The notes beneath the pieces are model-generated. The model was given only the letters and a program-made list of their open reading frames with translations. It did not search any database and was not told where the DNA came from. This document shows positions 1 to 8,778 of a stretch of 64,000 bases of DNA, one piece after another. This DNA comes from Oscillospiraceae bacterium (lineage in GTDB: Bacteria; Bacillota; Clostridia; Oscillospirales; Acutalibacteraceae). Within the stretch, counting starts at the first letter, position 1; each line of letters starts with the position of its first letter. The position numbers and the translations under genes were made by a program. The stretch covers positions 25,557 to 89,556 of the forward strand of contig SVOK01000005.1 of the NCBI GenBank assembly GCA_015066445.1, written 5' to 3'.

Positions 1-1167
1 GACTATTTTAACTGCTTAACGGTTGGCTCGGTAATGCGCCCTGTAACTGATAAAAATAATATTTCCAGAGCTAAGCTTTCGTATCTCATAGATGCTACAG
101 CAGCACCTATTTGTATTATTGCTCCAATTTCTTCTTGGGCAGCTGCAGTTGCAGGTTTTGCACAAGGTTCAGGGGCAAAGAGTGGTATATCATTATTTAT
201 CAGCGCTATACCTTACAATTTTTATGCATTACTTACCATCTTGATGATGATAGCATTGGCAGTAATGAAATTTGATTACGGTCCAATGAAAAAGCATGAG
301 GAAAATGCAAAAAATGGTGATATTTTCACAACGAAAGTTCAGGAAACTGTTGAACAAATGTCACAGAACGAAAAGGGCAGAGTTTGTGACCTTGTAATTC
401 CGGTAGTATTTCTTATAATTGCTTGTGTATTTGGTATGATATATTCGGGTGGTTTCTTTGACAAAACTGCTGAAGGTTATAAAAATTTTGTAACTGCTTT
501 TTCACAGAGTGATGCATCAGTTGGTCTTGTTTATGGTTCTTTTATCAGTTTGATTTTTGCCGTAATTTTTTACCTTTGCCGCAGAGTCATTACATTTAAA
601 CAATGTATGGAATGTGTTCCTGAGGGCTTTAAGGCAATGGTTCCTGCTATTATGATACTTGTTTGTGCTTGGACACTTAAAGCTATGACTGACAGTCTTG
701 GTGCAAAAATCTTTATTTCTCAGCTTGTTGAAAGTAGTGCAGGTTCATTTATGTCATTCTTGCCTGCTATAATATTCCTTATTGCAGTTGGTCTTTCTTT
801 CGCAACCGGCACTTCTTGGGGTACCTTTGGTATTCTTATCCCTATCGTTTTGAGCGTGTTTGGCGCAAATGATGGCAATATTACAATTGTTGCAATTTCC
901 GCTTGTATGGCTGGTGCTGTTTGCGGTGACCATTGCTCACCGATTTCAGATACTACTATTATGGCATCAGCAGGTGCTCAGTGTGACCATATCAACCACG
1001 TTTCCACACAGTTACCTTATGCAATAACTGTTGCCGGAGTTTCTTTTGTGTCATATATAATCGCCGGTTTTATTCCAAATTGGTTTATAACCTTACCAAT
1101 AAGCTTAGTTTTAATGCTTGGAACTTTGTTTGTGATTAAATTCATAACAGCTAAAAAGACTGCTTAA
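1..1167 (+). CDS. Na+/H+ antiporter, NhaC family (5'-truncated by the window edge)
   Basis: C-terminal part of a polytopic sodium/proton antiporter. The reading frame is open from base 1, and the residues before the first internal Met (DYFNCLTVGSVMRPVTDK) are typical conserved NhaC sequence, so the true start lies outside the window. Visible family motifs are APISSWAAAV, FATGTSWGTF and GDHCSPISDTTIMASAG, which form the intramembrane ion-binding core. About nine hydrophobic segments remain. The gene ends just before a strong bidirectional terminator. The family exchanges Na+ for H+ or related substrates such as malate/lactate; the substrate here cannot be read from sequence. Confidence 0.9.
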   Translation, partial: DYFNCLTVGSVMRPVTDKNNISRAKLSYLIDATAAPICIIAPISSWAAAVAGFAQGSGAKSGISLFISAIPYNFYALLTILMMIALAVMKFDYGPMKKHEENAKNGDIFTTKVQETVEQMSQNEKGRVCDLVIPVVFLIIACVFGMIYSGGFFDKTAEGYKNFVTAFSQSDASVGLVYGSFISLIFAVIFYLCRRVITFKQCMECVPEGFKAMVPAIMILVCAWTLKAMTDSLGAKIFISQLVESSAGSFMSFLPAIIFLIAVGLSFATGTSWGTFGILIPIVLSVFGANDGNITIVAISACMAGAVCGDHCSPISDTTIMASAGAQCDHINHVSTQLPYAITVAGVSFVSYIIAGFIPNWFITLPISLVLMLGTLFVIKFITAKKTA

Positions 1168-1172
1168 AAACA

Positions 1173-1204
1173 AAAACCTCGATGATAGCATCGAGGTTTT
1201 TTTA
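1173..1204. terminator. Bidirectional terminator between antiporter and DUF378 gene
   Basis: Perfect inverted repeat AACCTCGATG / CATCGAGGTT with a 4-nt loop, an A-run on the left and a T-run on the right. It can serve both convergent genes. Confidence 0.85.
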
Positions 1205-1218
1205 TGCGCATTTAAATC

Positions 1219-1416
1219 TCAGACTTCGCTGTTTTTTCTAAAAAGCAGGGAAATGCACCAGATACCTGCGAGAGCAATTACAGTATAAATAATTCTGCTG
1301 ATAATTGCGGCAGAGCCACCGAATGCCCACGCTACAAGGTCAAATTGAAAAAGACCCACAAGACCCCAGTTAAGCGAACCGATAATTACGAGAATCAAGC
1401 AAATTTTATCAAACAT
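1219..1416 (-). CDS. DUF378 family small membrane protein
   Basis: A 65-residue protein with two hydrophobic helices and the family signature IGSLNWGLVGLFQFDLVAW near its N-terminus. I chose the ATG at 1416 because an AAAGGAG ribosome site lies about 9 nt upstream of it. A longer frame to 1452 would place that site inside the coding region. DUF378 proteins are widespread small bacterial membrane proteins with no established function. The gene is monocistronic, between its own terminator and the dapB terminator. Confidence 0.85.
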   Translation of the reverse strand: MFDKICLILVIIGSLNWGLVGLFQFDLVAWAFGGSAAIISRIIYTVIALAGIWCISLLFRKNSEV

Positions 1417-1470
1417 TGATTTCAACTCCTTTTCCGTTAATATAATGTTCAAAAAATTTAAAAATATGCA

Positions 1471-1501
1471 AAAAACACGGTGAAAGTATCACCGTGTTTT
1501 T
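1471..1501 (-). terminator. Terminator of the asd-dapA-dapB operon
   Basis: Inverted repeat AAAACACGGTGA / TCACCGTGTTTT downstream of the dapB stop, with A/T runs on both sides. Confidence 0.8.
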
Positions 1502-1523
1502 AGTTTTTGTTTTTATTAAATTT

Positions 1524-2279
1524 TTATTCAAAGCTCATTATGCAGTTCATATCATAAAGTCCTGCTTTTTTACCGTATAAAAACTTGGCAGCTTTTACTG
1601 CTCCAACTGCAAAAACTTCCTTTGAATATGCCGAATGTGAAATAGTTACAACCTCATCGTGACCTGCAAATATAACATCATGTTCGCCAACAATTGTACC
1701 GCCTCTTACAGAGTGGATACCAATTTCATTTTTTGAACGCTTTTGTCTTTTAGAATGGCGGTCATACTCGTAAGCTTTAGTATCACCGAAAACCTCATTA
1801 ACGCTGTTAGCAAGCATTATAGCAGTACCTGAGGGAGCATCAATTTTTTGATTATGATGCTTTTCAACAATTTCAACATCAAAACCGTCTCCTAAAATGC
1901 TGGCCGCCTTTTTTGCGAGGCTGCATATTAGATTAACGCCTAAAGACATATTAAAGGTGAAGAAAATCGGGATTTCAAGTGAAGCGTTATTAATCTGTTC
2001 TATTTGATTTTTACTGTAACCCGTGGTAGCGATTACCAAGGGGATTTTTTTATTTAATGCAAATGAAAGCATATCATCAAGTAAAACGGGGTTAGAAAAA
2101 TCAATAATTAAATCACAGGGAATATTAATTTCATTAAAGCTTTTGAAAACAGGGAAGCTTTGTGAATTATTAAACTTATCAACACCTGCGATTATTTGCA
2201 TTTCCTTGTCATCCCTGAGTGCTTCTGCTACAAAGCCGCCCATTTTGCCGCCGGAGCCGCAAAGAACAACATTTATCAT
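1524..2279 (-). CDS. dapB: 4-hydroxy-tetrahydrodipicolinate reductase
   Basis: Reduces 4-hydroxy-tetrahydrodipicolinate to tetrahydrodipicolinate with NAD(P)H, the second committed step of diaminopimelate/lysine synthesis, in the cytoplasm. The N-terminal nucleotide-binding loop CGSGGKMGG is at residues 7-15. The catalytic/substrate signature EKHHNQKIDAPSGTA is at about 139-153. At 251 residues it has the family length. It is the last gene of a leftward asd-dapA-dapB operon, about 20 nt after dapA, and ends at a clear terminator. Confidence 0.97.
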   Translation of the reverse strand: MINVVLCGSGGKMGGFVAEALRDDKEMQIIAGVDKFNNSQSFPVFKSFNEINIPCDLIIDFSNPVLLDDMLSFALNKKIPLVIATTGYSKNQIEQINNASLEIPIFFTFNMSLGVNLICSLAKKAASILGDGFDVEIVEKHHNQKIDAPSGTAIMLANSVNEVFGDTKAYEYDRHSKRQKRSKNEIGIHSVRGGTIVGEHDVIFAGHDEVVTISHSAYSKEVFAVGAVKAAKFLYGKKAGLYDMNCIMSFE

Positions 2280-2299
2280 TTTTTCACTTCCTAATAAAT

Positions 2300-3190
2300 T
2301 TAAATTTTAAGACCGCACTCTGTAAGTTTTTCTTTCAAGAAGTTGAGATTACTGTCATTCATAGGATAAAGAGGTAATCTGCATGGACCAACATTCATTC
2401 CTAAAAGATTCATAGCTTGCTTTACGGGAATAGGATTAACATCGCAGAACAAAGCCTCAATAAGACCTGAATATTTTATCTGCATTGCAGAAGCCTCGTT
2501 ACAGTTGCCGTTTAAATATTCTGCGCACATCTGATGTGTTTGGGCAGGGAGAATATTGGAAAGCACAGATATAACACCCTGAGCTCCCAAAGACATCATC
2601 GGAACAATCTGGTCATCATTACCTGAATAAATTGCCAAATCGTCTCCGCACAAATATCTTGTTTTAGCAACAGAAGCAATATCGCCGTTAGCTTCCTTGG
2701 TGGCAACAATATTCGGGTGTTTAGATAATTTCTGATAGGTTTCAGGCTTAATTGCAACGCCTGTTCTTGAGGGAACATTATAAAGGATAATTGGCTTGTT
2801 TACACGGTCTGCAATATAATTATAATGAGCTACCAAGCCTTCCTGCGAGGTTTTATTGTAATATGGAGTAACCATCAAAAAGGCATCAGCGCCCATTTTT
2901 TCGGCATCGTCACAAAGCTCTACCGAATACACAGTATCATTGCTTCCCGTACCTGCAATAATAGGAACTCTTTTTGCAGCAGCCTTTGCGGCATATTCAA
3001 TAACCTTCAAGTGCTCGTCGTAACGAAGGGTTGACTTTTCGCCTGTTGTACCGCAGATAACAAGGGCATCAATACCTGCTTCAATTTGGTTGTTTACAAG
3101 ACTTTCAAGTCTTTTGTAATTTACACTTCCGTCCTCATTCATAGGGGTAATAAGCGCAGTTGCTGCGCCGCTGAAAATAAGTTTTTTCAT
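2300..3190 (-). CDS. dapA: 4-hydroxy-tetrahydrodipicolinate synthase
   Basis: Condenses pyruvate with aspartate-semialdehyde. It is a class I aldolase with a TIM barrel, 296 residues, family length. Visible motifs are GTTGEKSTL (about 48-56), the conserved Tyr in LYNVPSRTG (Tyr137) and the Schiff-base Lys in VATKEANGD (Lys165). It sits between asd, which makes its substrate, and dapB, which uses its product. Start ATG 3190 follows a GGAGTGA-type ribosome site. Confidence 0.97.
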   Translation of the reverse strand: MKKLIFSGAATALITPMNEDGSVNYKRLESLVNNQIEAGIDALVICGTTGEKSTLRYDEHLKVIEYAAKAAAKRVPIIAGTGSNDTVYSVELCDDAEKMGADAFLMVTPYYNKTSQEGLVAHYNYIADRVNKPIILYNVPSRTGVAIKPETYQKLSKHPNIVATKEANGDIASVAKTRYLCGDDLAIYSGNDDQIVPMMSLGAQGVISVLSNILPAQTHQMCAEYLNGNCNEASAMQIKYSGLIEALFCDVNPIPVKQAMNLLGMNVGPCRLPLYPMNDSNLNFLKEKLTECGLKI

Positions 3191-3227
3191 AAAAGCTCAC
3201 TCCTAACGGAAATTAGTAAAAATAATA

Positions 3228-4307
3228 TTAGTCCATAAAGCCTTTCGCACAAAGCAATTCGGCAAGAAGAACAGCGCCGCCTGCAGCACCACGGAGGGTG
3301 TTGTGTGAAAGGCAAACGAACTTGTAATCATACTGAGTATCTTCACGAAGTCTGCCTGCGTGAATAGCCATACCGCCCTCTAAATCACGACAGAGGTTGG
3401 TCTGAGGCATATTATCCTCTTCATAGTAGTGAATAAACTGCTCGGGTGCGTGAGGGAGCTTGAGCTCTTGGGGAACACCTGAGAAATTTTTCCAAGCCTC
3501 TAAAATTTCTTCCTTTGAGGGCTTATTTTTAAAAGATACGAATACAGCTGCCATATGACCGTCAGAAACAGGAACTCTGAGACATTGTGCTGTGAATTTA
3601 GGAGTGGTTGCAGGAACGATTTCTCCGTCTTTAATTTCACCCCAGATTTTAAGCGGCTCTTTCTCACTTTTTTCTTCTTCACCGCCGATAAAGGGGATAA
3701 CATTATCGATCATTTCAGGCCAACGCTCAAAGGTTTTGCCGGCACCGGAAATTGCCTGATAAGTACAAACAAGGCACTTTTCAACGCCAAATTTATCAAG
3801 AGGGTAGAGTGCAGGCACATAGCTCTGTAAAGAACAGTTGGATTTAACCGCAATAAAGCCTTTCTTTGTGCCAAGACGCTTTCTCTGTGCTTCAATAATA
3901 TCTGTATGCTGAGGGTTGATTTCAGGAATAATCATAGGAACATCAGGAGTGAAACGATGAGCGCTGTTGTTGGAAACTACAGGGCACTCGTACTTTGCGT
4001 ACTTTTCTTCCAAAGCTTTGATTTCGTCCTTTTTCATATTAACCGCGCAGAAAACAAAATCAACTGCACCAACAATTTTTTCTATATCCTTTTCAGCATC
4101 TAAAACGGTCATATCGGCTAGGTTTGCAGGGATTTCCTCTTTCATTGCCCAACGGTTACCGATAGCATCCTTATAGGATTTTCCTGCAGAAGATGCGCTT
4201 GCGGCAAGAGCAGTCACGTTAAACCAAGGATGGTCGCAGAGTAAAAGAGAGAAACGCTGACCTACCATTCCTGTAGCACCGATTATACCAACATTATATT
4301 TTTTCAT
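3228..4307 (-). CDS. asd: Aspartate-semialdehyde dehydrogenase
   Basis: Makes L-aspartate 4-semialdehyde from aspartyl phosphate with NADPH, the branch point to lysine, threonine and methionine. The Rossmann loop GATGMVGQRF is at residues 10-19. The catalytic Cys is in KSNCSLQ (Cys158), and a conserved His lies in SDGHMAAVF. The sequence resembles the archaeal-type Asd family more than the enterobacterial type. It is the first gene of the asd-dapA-dapB operon, with its own promoter facing queA. Confidence 0.95.
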   Translation of the reverse strand: MKKYNVGIIGATGMVGQRFSLLLCDHPWFNVTALAASASSAGKSYKDAIGNRWAMKEEIPANLADMTVLDAEKDIEKIVGAVDFVFCAVNMKKDEIKALEEKYAKYECPVVSNNSAHRFTPDVPMIIPEINPQHTDIIEAQRKRLGTKKGFIAVKSNCSLQSYVPALYPLDKFGVEKCLVCTYQAISGAGKTFERWPEMIDNVIPFIGGEEEKSEKEPLKIWGEIKDGEIVPATTPKFTAQCLRVPVSDGHMAAVFVSFKNKPSKEEILEAWKNFSGVPQELKLPHAPEQFIHYYEEDNMPQTNLCRDLEGGMAIHAGRLREDTQYDYKFVCLSHNTLRGAAGGAVLLAELLCAKGFMD

Positions 4308-4339
4308 TTTAAATCACATTCCTTTTTTGAAAAAATTAC

Positions 4340-4368
4340 TTGATATATATTTCAAGTTGCAATATAAT
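4340..4368 (+). promoter_or_regulatory. Promoter of queA
   Basis: TTGATA, 17-bp spacer, TATAAT, with a predicted start near 4375. It overlaps the transcribed leader of the opposing asd operon. Confidence 0.6.
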
Positions 4369-4382
4369 ATTGCTATCAATTA

Positions 4383-4411
4383 AATATATCATTATAAACA
4401 ATGTTTGTCAA
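4383..4411 (-). promoter_or_regulatory. Promoter of asd-dapA-dapB
   Basis: On the minus strand TTGACA, a 17-bp spacer, then TATATT. The predicted start is near 4376, giving a leader of about 70 nt that contains the short inverted repeat ACTTGA / TCAAGT followed by a T-run. I see no lysine riboswitch in this short leader. Confidence 0.65.
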
Positions 4412-4461
4412 ATTATTTTATGCAATTTTTTTTAAAAAAATATCAAAGGTTATTGGTGAAA

Positions 4462-5484
4462 ATGAAAACAAGTGATTTTTTTTATAACTTACCTGAGGAG
4501 CTAATTGCTCAGACTCCGCTCGAAAAACGTGATAATTCACGTTTGCTTGTATTAGGAAAGCAAAGCGGGGAAATAGAACACAAGCATTTTTTTGATGTTT
4601 TGTCATACCTGAATAAAGGTGACTGCTTAGTTCTTAATAATACCCGAGTTTTACCTGCCAGAATTTACGGCACAAGAGTGGACACAGGCGCAATAGTAGA
4701 ATTTGTTTTATTAAAGCAGAGGTCTGCAAATATTTGGGAATGCTTGGCAGGACCCGGAAAAAAAGCTAAAGAGGGTTATAATTTTAAATTTTCTGATAAG
4801 CTTTCAGCAACAGTGCGTGAGGTTCTTCCTGACGGTAACCGCATTTTAGAGTTTTTTCCTGACGGCGAATTTTTTGCCTGCCTTGATGAGGTTGGTCAAA
4901 TGCCTCTGCCACCTTACATAAAGGAAAAGCTGAATGATAAAGAACGTTATCAGACAGTTTATTCAAAAGAGTTGGGTTCGGCTGCCGCTCCCACTGCGGG
5001 CCTTCATTTCACACCCGAAATTCTCGAAAAATTAAAGGATAAAGGTGTGAAAATAGCTTATGTCACTTTACACGTAGGACTTGGAACATTCAGACCTGTT
5101 AAGGTTGAGGATGTAACACAGCACAAAATGCACTCTGAGCATTATTCTGTAACAAAAGAAACTGCAGACTTAATAAATTCCACTAAAGCAAACGGCGGCA
5201 GAGTTATTTGCGTAGGGACTACAAGCTGCAGAACGGTAGAGAGTGTGGCAACAAAATACGGTGAAATCAAAGAGTGCTCGGGTGATACCGAAATATTTAT
5301 ATACCCAGGCTATGAATTTAAGTGTATGGACGGACTAATAACCAATTTCCATTTACCTGAAAGCACACTTATAATGCTTGTATCTGCCTTTGCAGGCTAT
5401 GATAATGTTATGAATGCTTACAAAACAGCGGTTGATGAAAAATACCGTTTCTTTAGCTTCGGCGACGCAATGCTTATTTTATAA
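4462..5484 (+). CDS. queA: S-adenosylmethionine:tRNA ribosyltransferase-isomerase
   Basis: Transfers and isomerises the ribosyl group of SAM onto preQ1-modified tRNA to give epoxyqueuosine. It begins with the family N-terminus [19 protein letters not shown] and carries [30 protein letters not shown] and [10 protein letters not shown] motifs. From the ATG at 4462 it is 340 residues, the usual length. Upstream in-frame TTG/GTG codons would add residues unlike the family. tgt, the previous enzyme of the pathway, lies 1.3 kb downstream on the same strand with its own promoter. Confidence 0.96.
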   Translation: MKTSDFFYNLPEELIAQTPLEKRDNSRLLVLGKQSGEIEHKHFFDVLSYLNKGDCLVLNNTRVLPARIYGTRVDTGAIVEFVLLKQRSANIWECLAGPGKKAKEGYNFKFSDKLSATVREVLPDGNRILEFFPDGEFFACLDEVGQMPLPPYIKEKLNDKERYQTVYSKELGSAAAPTAGLHFTPEILEKLKDKGVKIAYVTLHVGLGTFRPVKVEDVTQHKMHSEHYSVTKETADLINSTKANGGRVICVGTTSCRTVESVATKYGEIKECSGDTEIFIYPGYEFKCMDGLITNFHLPESTLIMLVSAFAGYDNVMNAYKTAVDEKYRFFSFGDAMLIL

Positions 5485-5487
5485 ATT

Positions 5488-5518
5488 TAAAGCCTTTCCG
5501 TTATGGAAAGGCTTTTTG
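5488..5518. terminator. Bidirectional terminator after queA
   Basis: Inverted repeat AAAGCCTTTCC / GGAAAGGCTTT followed by a T-run, between the convergent ends of queA and the zinc-ribbon protein gene. Confidence 0.8.
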
Positions 5519-5522
5519 CTTG

Positions 5523-5957
5523 TTATTTGTATTTAACCCAGCGGCTGATTTTTTTCTTTTCGTATGGGTTAGAGGTTGGATTTATCAAAGGGGAATAAGA
5601 AGCTTTGCAGTTGGAGCAATGGTTTGTATTTGCTTTGTTAACAGTACCGCATTTAACGCATTTCCAAGTGCCAATAGCCGAGTCGGGATTAGTAGTTATG
5701 GGCGAAGATGTACTGTCAGGAATTTCGGTGTTTTCTTCTTCAAATTTTTTAAGCTTATAATAAAGATAAGAAACCTCATCCTCCAAGCTTTCTATTCTGT
5801 CAATTGAAGAAATCAGCGCAAAAATCGGCACTAATTCCAACAAGCCTAAAACACTGAAAATTATTGCGTAAATAAAGGAATTTCCAAGCAGCATAAAAAA
5901 TGCAATAATTAGTGTGATAATATTAATCGTCAGTAATATGTAAAGCAGTTTTTTCAT
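5523..5957 (-). CDS. Membrane protein with C-terminal zinc ribbon, function unknown
   Basis: A 144-residue protein. The N-terminus has two transmembrane helices (about 3-25 and 28-50). A predicted coiled coil (about 52-80) follows, then a linker, then a zinc ribbon WKCVKCGTVNKANTNHCSNC at about 103-122 with two CxxC pairs. The zinc ribbon would face the cytoplasm if the helices form a hairpin. It follows the esterase gene by 10 nt, and its ribosome site overlaps the esterase stop, so the two are cotranscribed. I do not recognise a named family. Confidence 0.7.
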   Translation of the reverse strand: MKKLLYILLTINIITLIIAFFMLLGNSFIYAIIFSVLGLLELVPIFALISSIDRIESLEDEVSYLYYKLKKFEEENTEIPDSTSSPITTNPDSAIGTWKCVKCGTVNKANTNHCSNCKASYSPLINPTSNPYEKKKISRWVKYK

Positions 5958-5967
5958 TTTTGAACAC

Positions 5968-6645
5968 CTAACCGTATATTTTTGAGTTGCTGTAGTTATC
6001 TGTTAATTTTTTCGCATTAATATTTTTATGCTCTAAAAACCAATTGAAAACATCAGGATTTTTATAAGTATCACTCCACGCGTCGTGAGCATTTTCGGGA
6101 TAAATGGTAAGTTTAGCATTACCGCCCAAGGAATTAACCTTGTTTACCATCTTTTCAGATTCAGCGCATAAAACGGTAGTATCCTTAGCACCGTGAAAAG
6201 CCCAGACAGGTGTATTAATAAGCCTACTTGCATTCCAGTACATTCCGCCACCGCATATAGGTACAATAGCGGCAAAATATTCAGGCATACTCATTGCAAG
6301 TTGCCAAGTGGCATAACCACCCATACTTGCCCCAATAAGATAAATTTGTTCGGTATCTGCAAAGGGGAGCTTGTGAATTTCCAAAACGAGCTTTTTTAAA
6401 TTTTCCCACAGGTCAAACCAAGTGTTTTCACAACACTGGGGAGCTACTGTTACAAAAGGGAAATTTTTATGAGTGCTGTTTGTAATTGTAAAATAAGGGT
6501 TAGTAATGACAGCATTCATATCTTTACCACGGCTGCCTGCACCGTGCAGGAATAATATTATTGGGTATTTTTTGTTTGGTTTGAAATTTTCAGGAAAACT
6601 TATTATATAGTTGATTTTTTCGAGCTTTAATTCTTCAATATTCAT
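5968..6645 (-). CDS. Alpha/beta hydrolase, dienelactone-hydrolase/phospholipase-like esterase
   Basis: A 225-residue cytoplasmic esterase without signal peptide. The oxyanion region LFLHGAGSRG is near residue 30. The nucleophile elbow GASMGG is near 110, the acid is in FHGAKDTT, and the His is in NAHDAW near the C-terminus, so the catalytic triad is complete. The ATG at 6645 was preferred because AAGGTG lies 7 nt upstream; the in-frame GTG at 6654 is part of that ribosome site. It resembles the esterase domains of sugar-ester hydrolases, but the substrate is unknown. Confidence 0.85.
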   Translation of the reverse strand: MNIEELKLEKINYIISFPENFKPNKKYPIILFLHGAGSRGKDMNAVITNPYFTITNSTHKNFPFVTVAPQCCENTWFDLWENLKKLVLEIHKLPFADTEQIYLIGASMGGYATWQLAMSMPEYFAAIVPICGGGMYWNASRLINTPVWAFHGAKDTTVLCAESEKMVNKVNSLGGNAKLTIYPENAHDAWSDTYKNPDVFNWFLEHKNINAKKLTDNYSNSKIYG

Positions 6646-6715
6646 TATTTTCACCTTAATAAAAAATATAGATAAATTATACCATACATATTTGCTCTTT
6701 TCAATATTTATGGTG

Positions 6716-6744
6716 TTGAAATTTGAGATGCAATATTATATAAT
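6716..6744 (+). promoter_or_regulatory. Promoter of tgt
   Basis: TTGAAA, 17-bp spacer, TATAAT, about 35 nt upstream of the tgt start. Confidence 0.7.
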
Positions 6745-6779
6745 GCTAATATTGATTAACTTATATTAAGGAAGATAAA

Positions 6780-7910
6780 ATGTACAAGCTTTTAAAAGAA
6801 GAAAACAATGCAAGGCGTGCTGAATTTGTAACCAACCGAGGTACAGTTCAGACTCCTGCTTTTATGAATGTGGCAACCGTTGCCGCAATTAAGGGAGCAG
6901 TTTCTGCTGAAGATTTAAAAACACTTGACTGTCAGGTAATGCTTTCAAATACCTATCATTTACATCTGCGTCCCGGTGACGAGCTTGTAAAAGAGTGTGG
7001 AGGTCTTCACAGGTTCACCACTTGGGACGGTCCCATTTTAACCGATAGCGGTGGATTTCAGGTATTTTCGCTTTCCTCACTCAGAAAGATTGAGGAAGAG
7101 GGCGTAACCTTCGCAAGTCATATTGACGGCAGAAGAATTTTTATGGGCCCTGAGGAAAGTATGCAGATACAGTCGAATTTAGGCTCTACTATTGCTATGG
7201 CTTTTGACGAATGTGTTGAAAACCCTGCTGAACATTCTTATTCCAAAGCCTCCTGCGAAAGAACAACACGTTGGCTCAAACGCTGTAAAGCTGAGATGGC
7301 AAGACTTAATTCGCTTGAAAATACCGTAAACCCTGAGCAAATGCTTTTCGGTATTAATCAGGGCTGTACCTATAATGACCTTAGAATTGAGCATATGAAG
7401 GAAATTGCGGAGCTTGATTTGGACGGTTATGCAATTGGCGGTCTGGCTGTGGGCGAGCCTACAGAGGTTATGTATGATGTGATCGAAAACGTTACCCCTT
7501 ATATGCCAAAGGATAAGATACGTTATCTTATGGGAGTTGGAACTCCAGCCAACATTTTAAATGCTGTAGAGCGGGGAGTAGACCTTTTTGACTGCGTTAT
7601 GCCAAGCAGAAACGCCCGTCACGGACATTTGTTTACTTCACAGGGAATTATTAATATAAATAATAAGAAATATGACCGTGATATGACTCCTATTGACCCT
7701 AATTGTGACTGTCCTGTTTGCAGGCGATACAGTAAAGCTTATATCCGTCATCTGCTTAAAGCGGAGGAAATGCTCTCGCAGAGACTTCTTGTAATGCACA
7801 ATTTGTGGTTTTATAATCATCTTATGATAGATATCAGAAATGCGCTTGATGAGGGAAGATTTGCCGAATTTAAGAAAGAAAAGGAAATTATTTACTCAAC
7901 AAGAATATAA
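6780..7910 (+). CDS. tgt: Queuine/preQ1 tRNA-guanine transglycosylase
   Basis: Exchanges guanine-34 of GUN anticodons for preQ1, the step before QueA. Visible motifs are LSNTYHLHLRPG (about 55-66), DSGGFQVFSL with the active-site Asp89, the second catalytic Asp in GVDLFDCVMPSRNARHG, and the zinc site CDCPVC...H near residues 306-337. Length is 376, as usual for bacteria. The ATG at 6780 follows AAGGAAG. It is followed by yajC, the common tgt-yajC gene order, although yajC also has a promoter of its own. Confidence 0.97.
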   Translation: MYKLLKEENNARRAEFVTNRGTVQTPAFMNVATVAAIKGAVSAEDLKTLDCQVMLSNTYHLHLRPGDELVKECGGLHRFTTWDGPILTDSGGFQVFSLSSLRKIEEEGVTFASHIDGRRIFMGPEESMQIQSNLGSTIAMAFDECVENPAEHSYSKASCERTTRWLKRCKAEMARLNSLENTVNPEQMLFGINQGCTYNDLRIEHMKEIAELDLDGYAIGGLAVGEPTEVMYDVIENVTPYMPKDKIRYLMGVGTPANILNAVERGVDLFDCVMPSRNARHGHLFTSQGIININNKKYDRDMTPIDPNCDCPVCRRYSKAYIRHLLKAEEMLSQRLLVMHNLWFYNHLMIDIRNALDEGRFAEFKKEKEIIYSTRI

Positions 7911-7915
7911 TTTGC

Positions 7916-7944
7916 TTGCAAATGTGGAATAAATATTGTATAAT
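7916..7944 (+). promoter_or_regulatory. Promoter of yajC
   Basis: TTGCAA, 17-bp spacer, TATAAT, in the short tgt-yajC gap. Confidence 0.6.
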
Positions 7945-7976
7945 AGCGTTTAGTAAAATTTTGGAGGTCAATTTTA

Positions 7977-8312
7977 ATGGACTTAAATATGATTAATTTG
8001 GAAGCTCAGCCTAAAACAGGCGGTGCGGGCGGTATAATTTTGATGATACTTATGTACGCTGCAATTTTCGGCGCAATGTATCTTTTCCTTATCCGTCCTC
8101 AGAAAAAGAAACAAAAAGAAGAAAAGAAGATGCGTGAAAACCTTCAGGTTGGCGATGAAATCGTTACAATCGGCGGTATTTACGGCAGAGTAATTTCTCT
8201 TAAAGAGGATACAATTGTTATCGAATCTTTAAGCGACCACAGCAAAATTACAATTGCTCGTTGGGCTATGCAGGCTAATAACACCGTTCATGACGATATT
8301 CCTTCTAAATAA
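7977..8312 (+). CDS. yajC: Preprotein translocase subunit YajC
   Basis: Small accessory membrane protein of the Sec translocon (SecDF-YajC complex). It has a single transmembrane helix (about 18-40) followed by the family signature LIRPQKKKQKE and a small cytoplasmic beta domain GDEIVTIGGIYGRVISL. At 111 residues it is slightly longer than the minimal family. A GGAGG ribosome site precedes the ATG. secD/secF are not in the window. Confidence 0.95.
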   Translation: MDLNMINLEAQPKTGGAGGIILMILMYAAIFGAMYLFLIRPQKKKQKEEKKMRENLQVGDEIVTIGGIYGRVISLKEDTIVIESLSDHSKITIARWAMQANNTVHDDIPSK

Positions 8313-8328
8313 AATGTTCTAAAAATTA

Positions 8329-8370
8329 TCCCTCACGAATACACTTTTAGTGTATCGGAGGGATTTTTTT
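8329..8370 (+). promoter_or_regulatory. Terminator-like hairpin that contains the ribosome site of the next gene
   Basis: The arms ATCCCTC...ATACACT and AGTGTAT...GAGGGAT pair with two small A bulges and a 3-nt loop, and seven T residues follow directly. The ribosome site GGAGGG of the downstream gene is inside the right arm, and the T-run ends at its ATG (8371). It can act as a terminator of yajC, as a translational lid, or both. Confidence 0.75.
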
Positions 8371-8775
8371 ATGAAACAAGATTATGAAAAAAAGAATGGT
8401 TTTAATTACGAGTTAATTATAAAAACTGCAATTTTTAATATTATAACAACCGCTGTATTTATATTTTTATTTGCGGTTGTAATGTATATTGCTCAAACCG
8501 GCTATGAATACGCAACTGTTTTCGCAACTGTTTCGTTAGCTGCGGGAGGTTTTGTATCCGCATTTTATTTGGCTAAAAAAATCGCAAAAAAAGGCTTTCT
8601 GGTAGGACTTTTAGTCGGTGGGGCTGAATTTATAATTGTAACATTTATTTCTTTGTTTGCCGATAAAGGCGGAATTACAGTCAATACACTTTTTCATCTT
8701 ATAATTATTATGCTTTCTGCTTTAATCGGCGGCATTCTTGGTGTTAATAAAGCGGCGAACAAAAAATATATTTAA
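8371..8775 (+). CDS. YrzE/TIGR04086-like membrane protein
   Basis: A 134-residue integral membrane protein with four hydrophobic helices (about 17-40, 45-68, 75-97, 103-125), of the kind found next to yajC in Firmicutes (TIGR04086, YrzE of Bacillus). No function is established. The ATG at 8371 follows GGAGGG by 7 nt, but that site is buried in a hairpin. Its stop is only 3 nt from the stop of the convergent AraC gene, with no terminator between them. Confidence 0.75.
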   Translation: MKQDYEKKNGFNYELIIKTAIFNIITTAVFIFLFAVVMYIAQTGYEYATVFATVSLAAGGFVSAFYLAKKIAKKGFLVGLLVGGAEFIIVTFISLFADKGGITVNTLFHLIIIMLSALIGGILGVNKAANKKYI

Positions 8776-8778
8776 TAT

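Noticed and set aside
4308..4382. Lysine riboswitch before asd
   Set aside because: The leader is only about 70 nt and lacks the size and conserved elements of the L-box.
5520..5807. 95-codon plus-strand frame after queA
   Set aside because: Antisense to the zinc-ribbon membrane protein, which has a clear domain and ribosome site.
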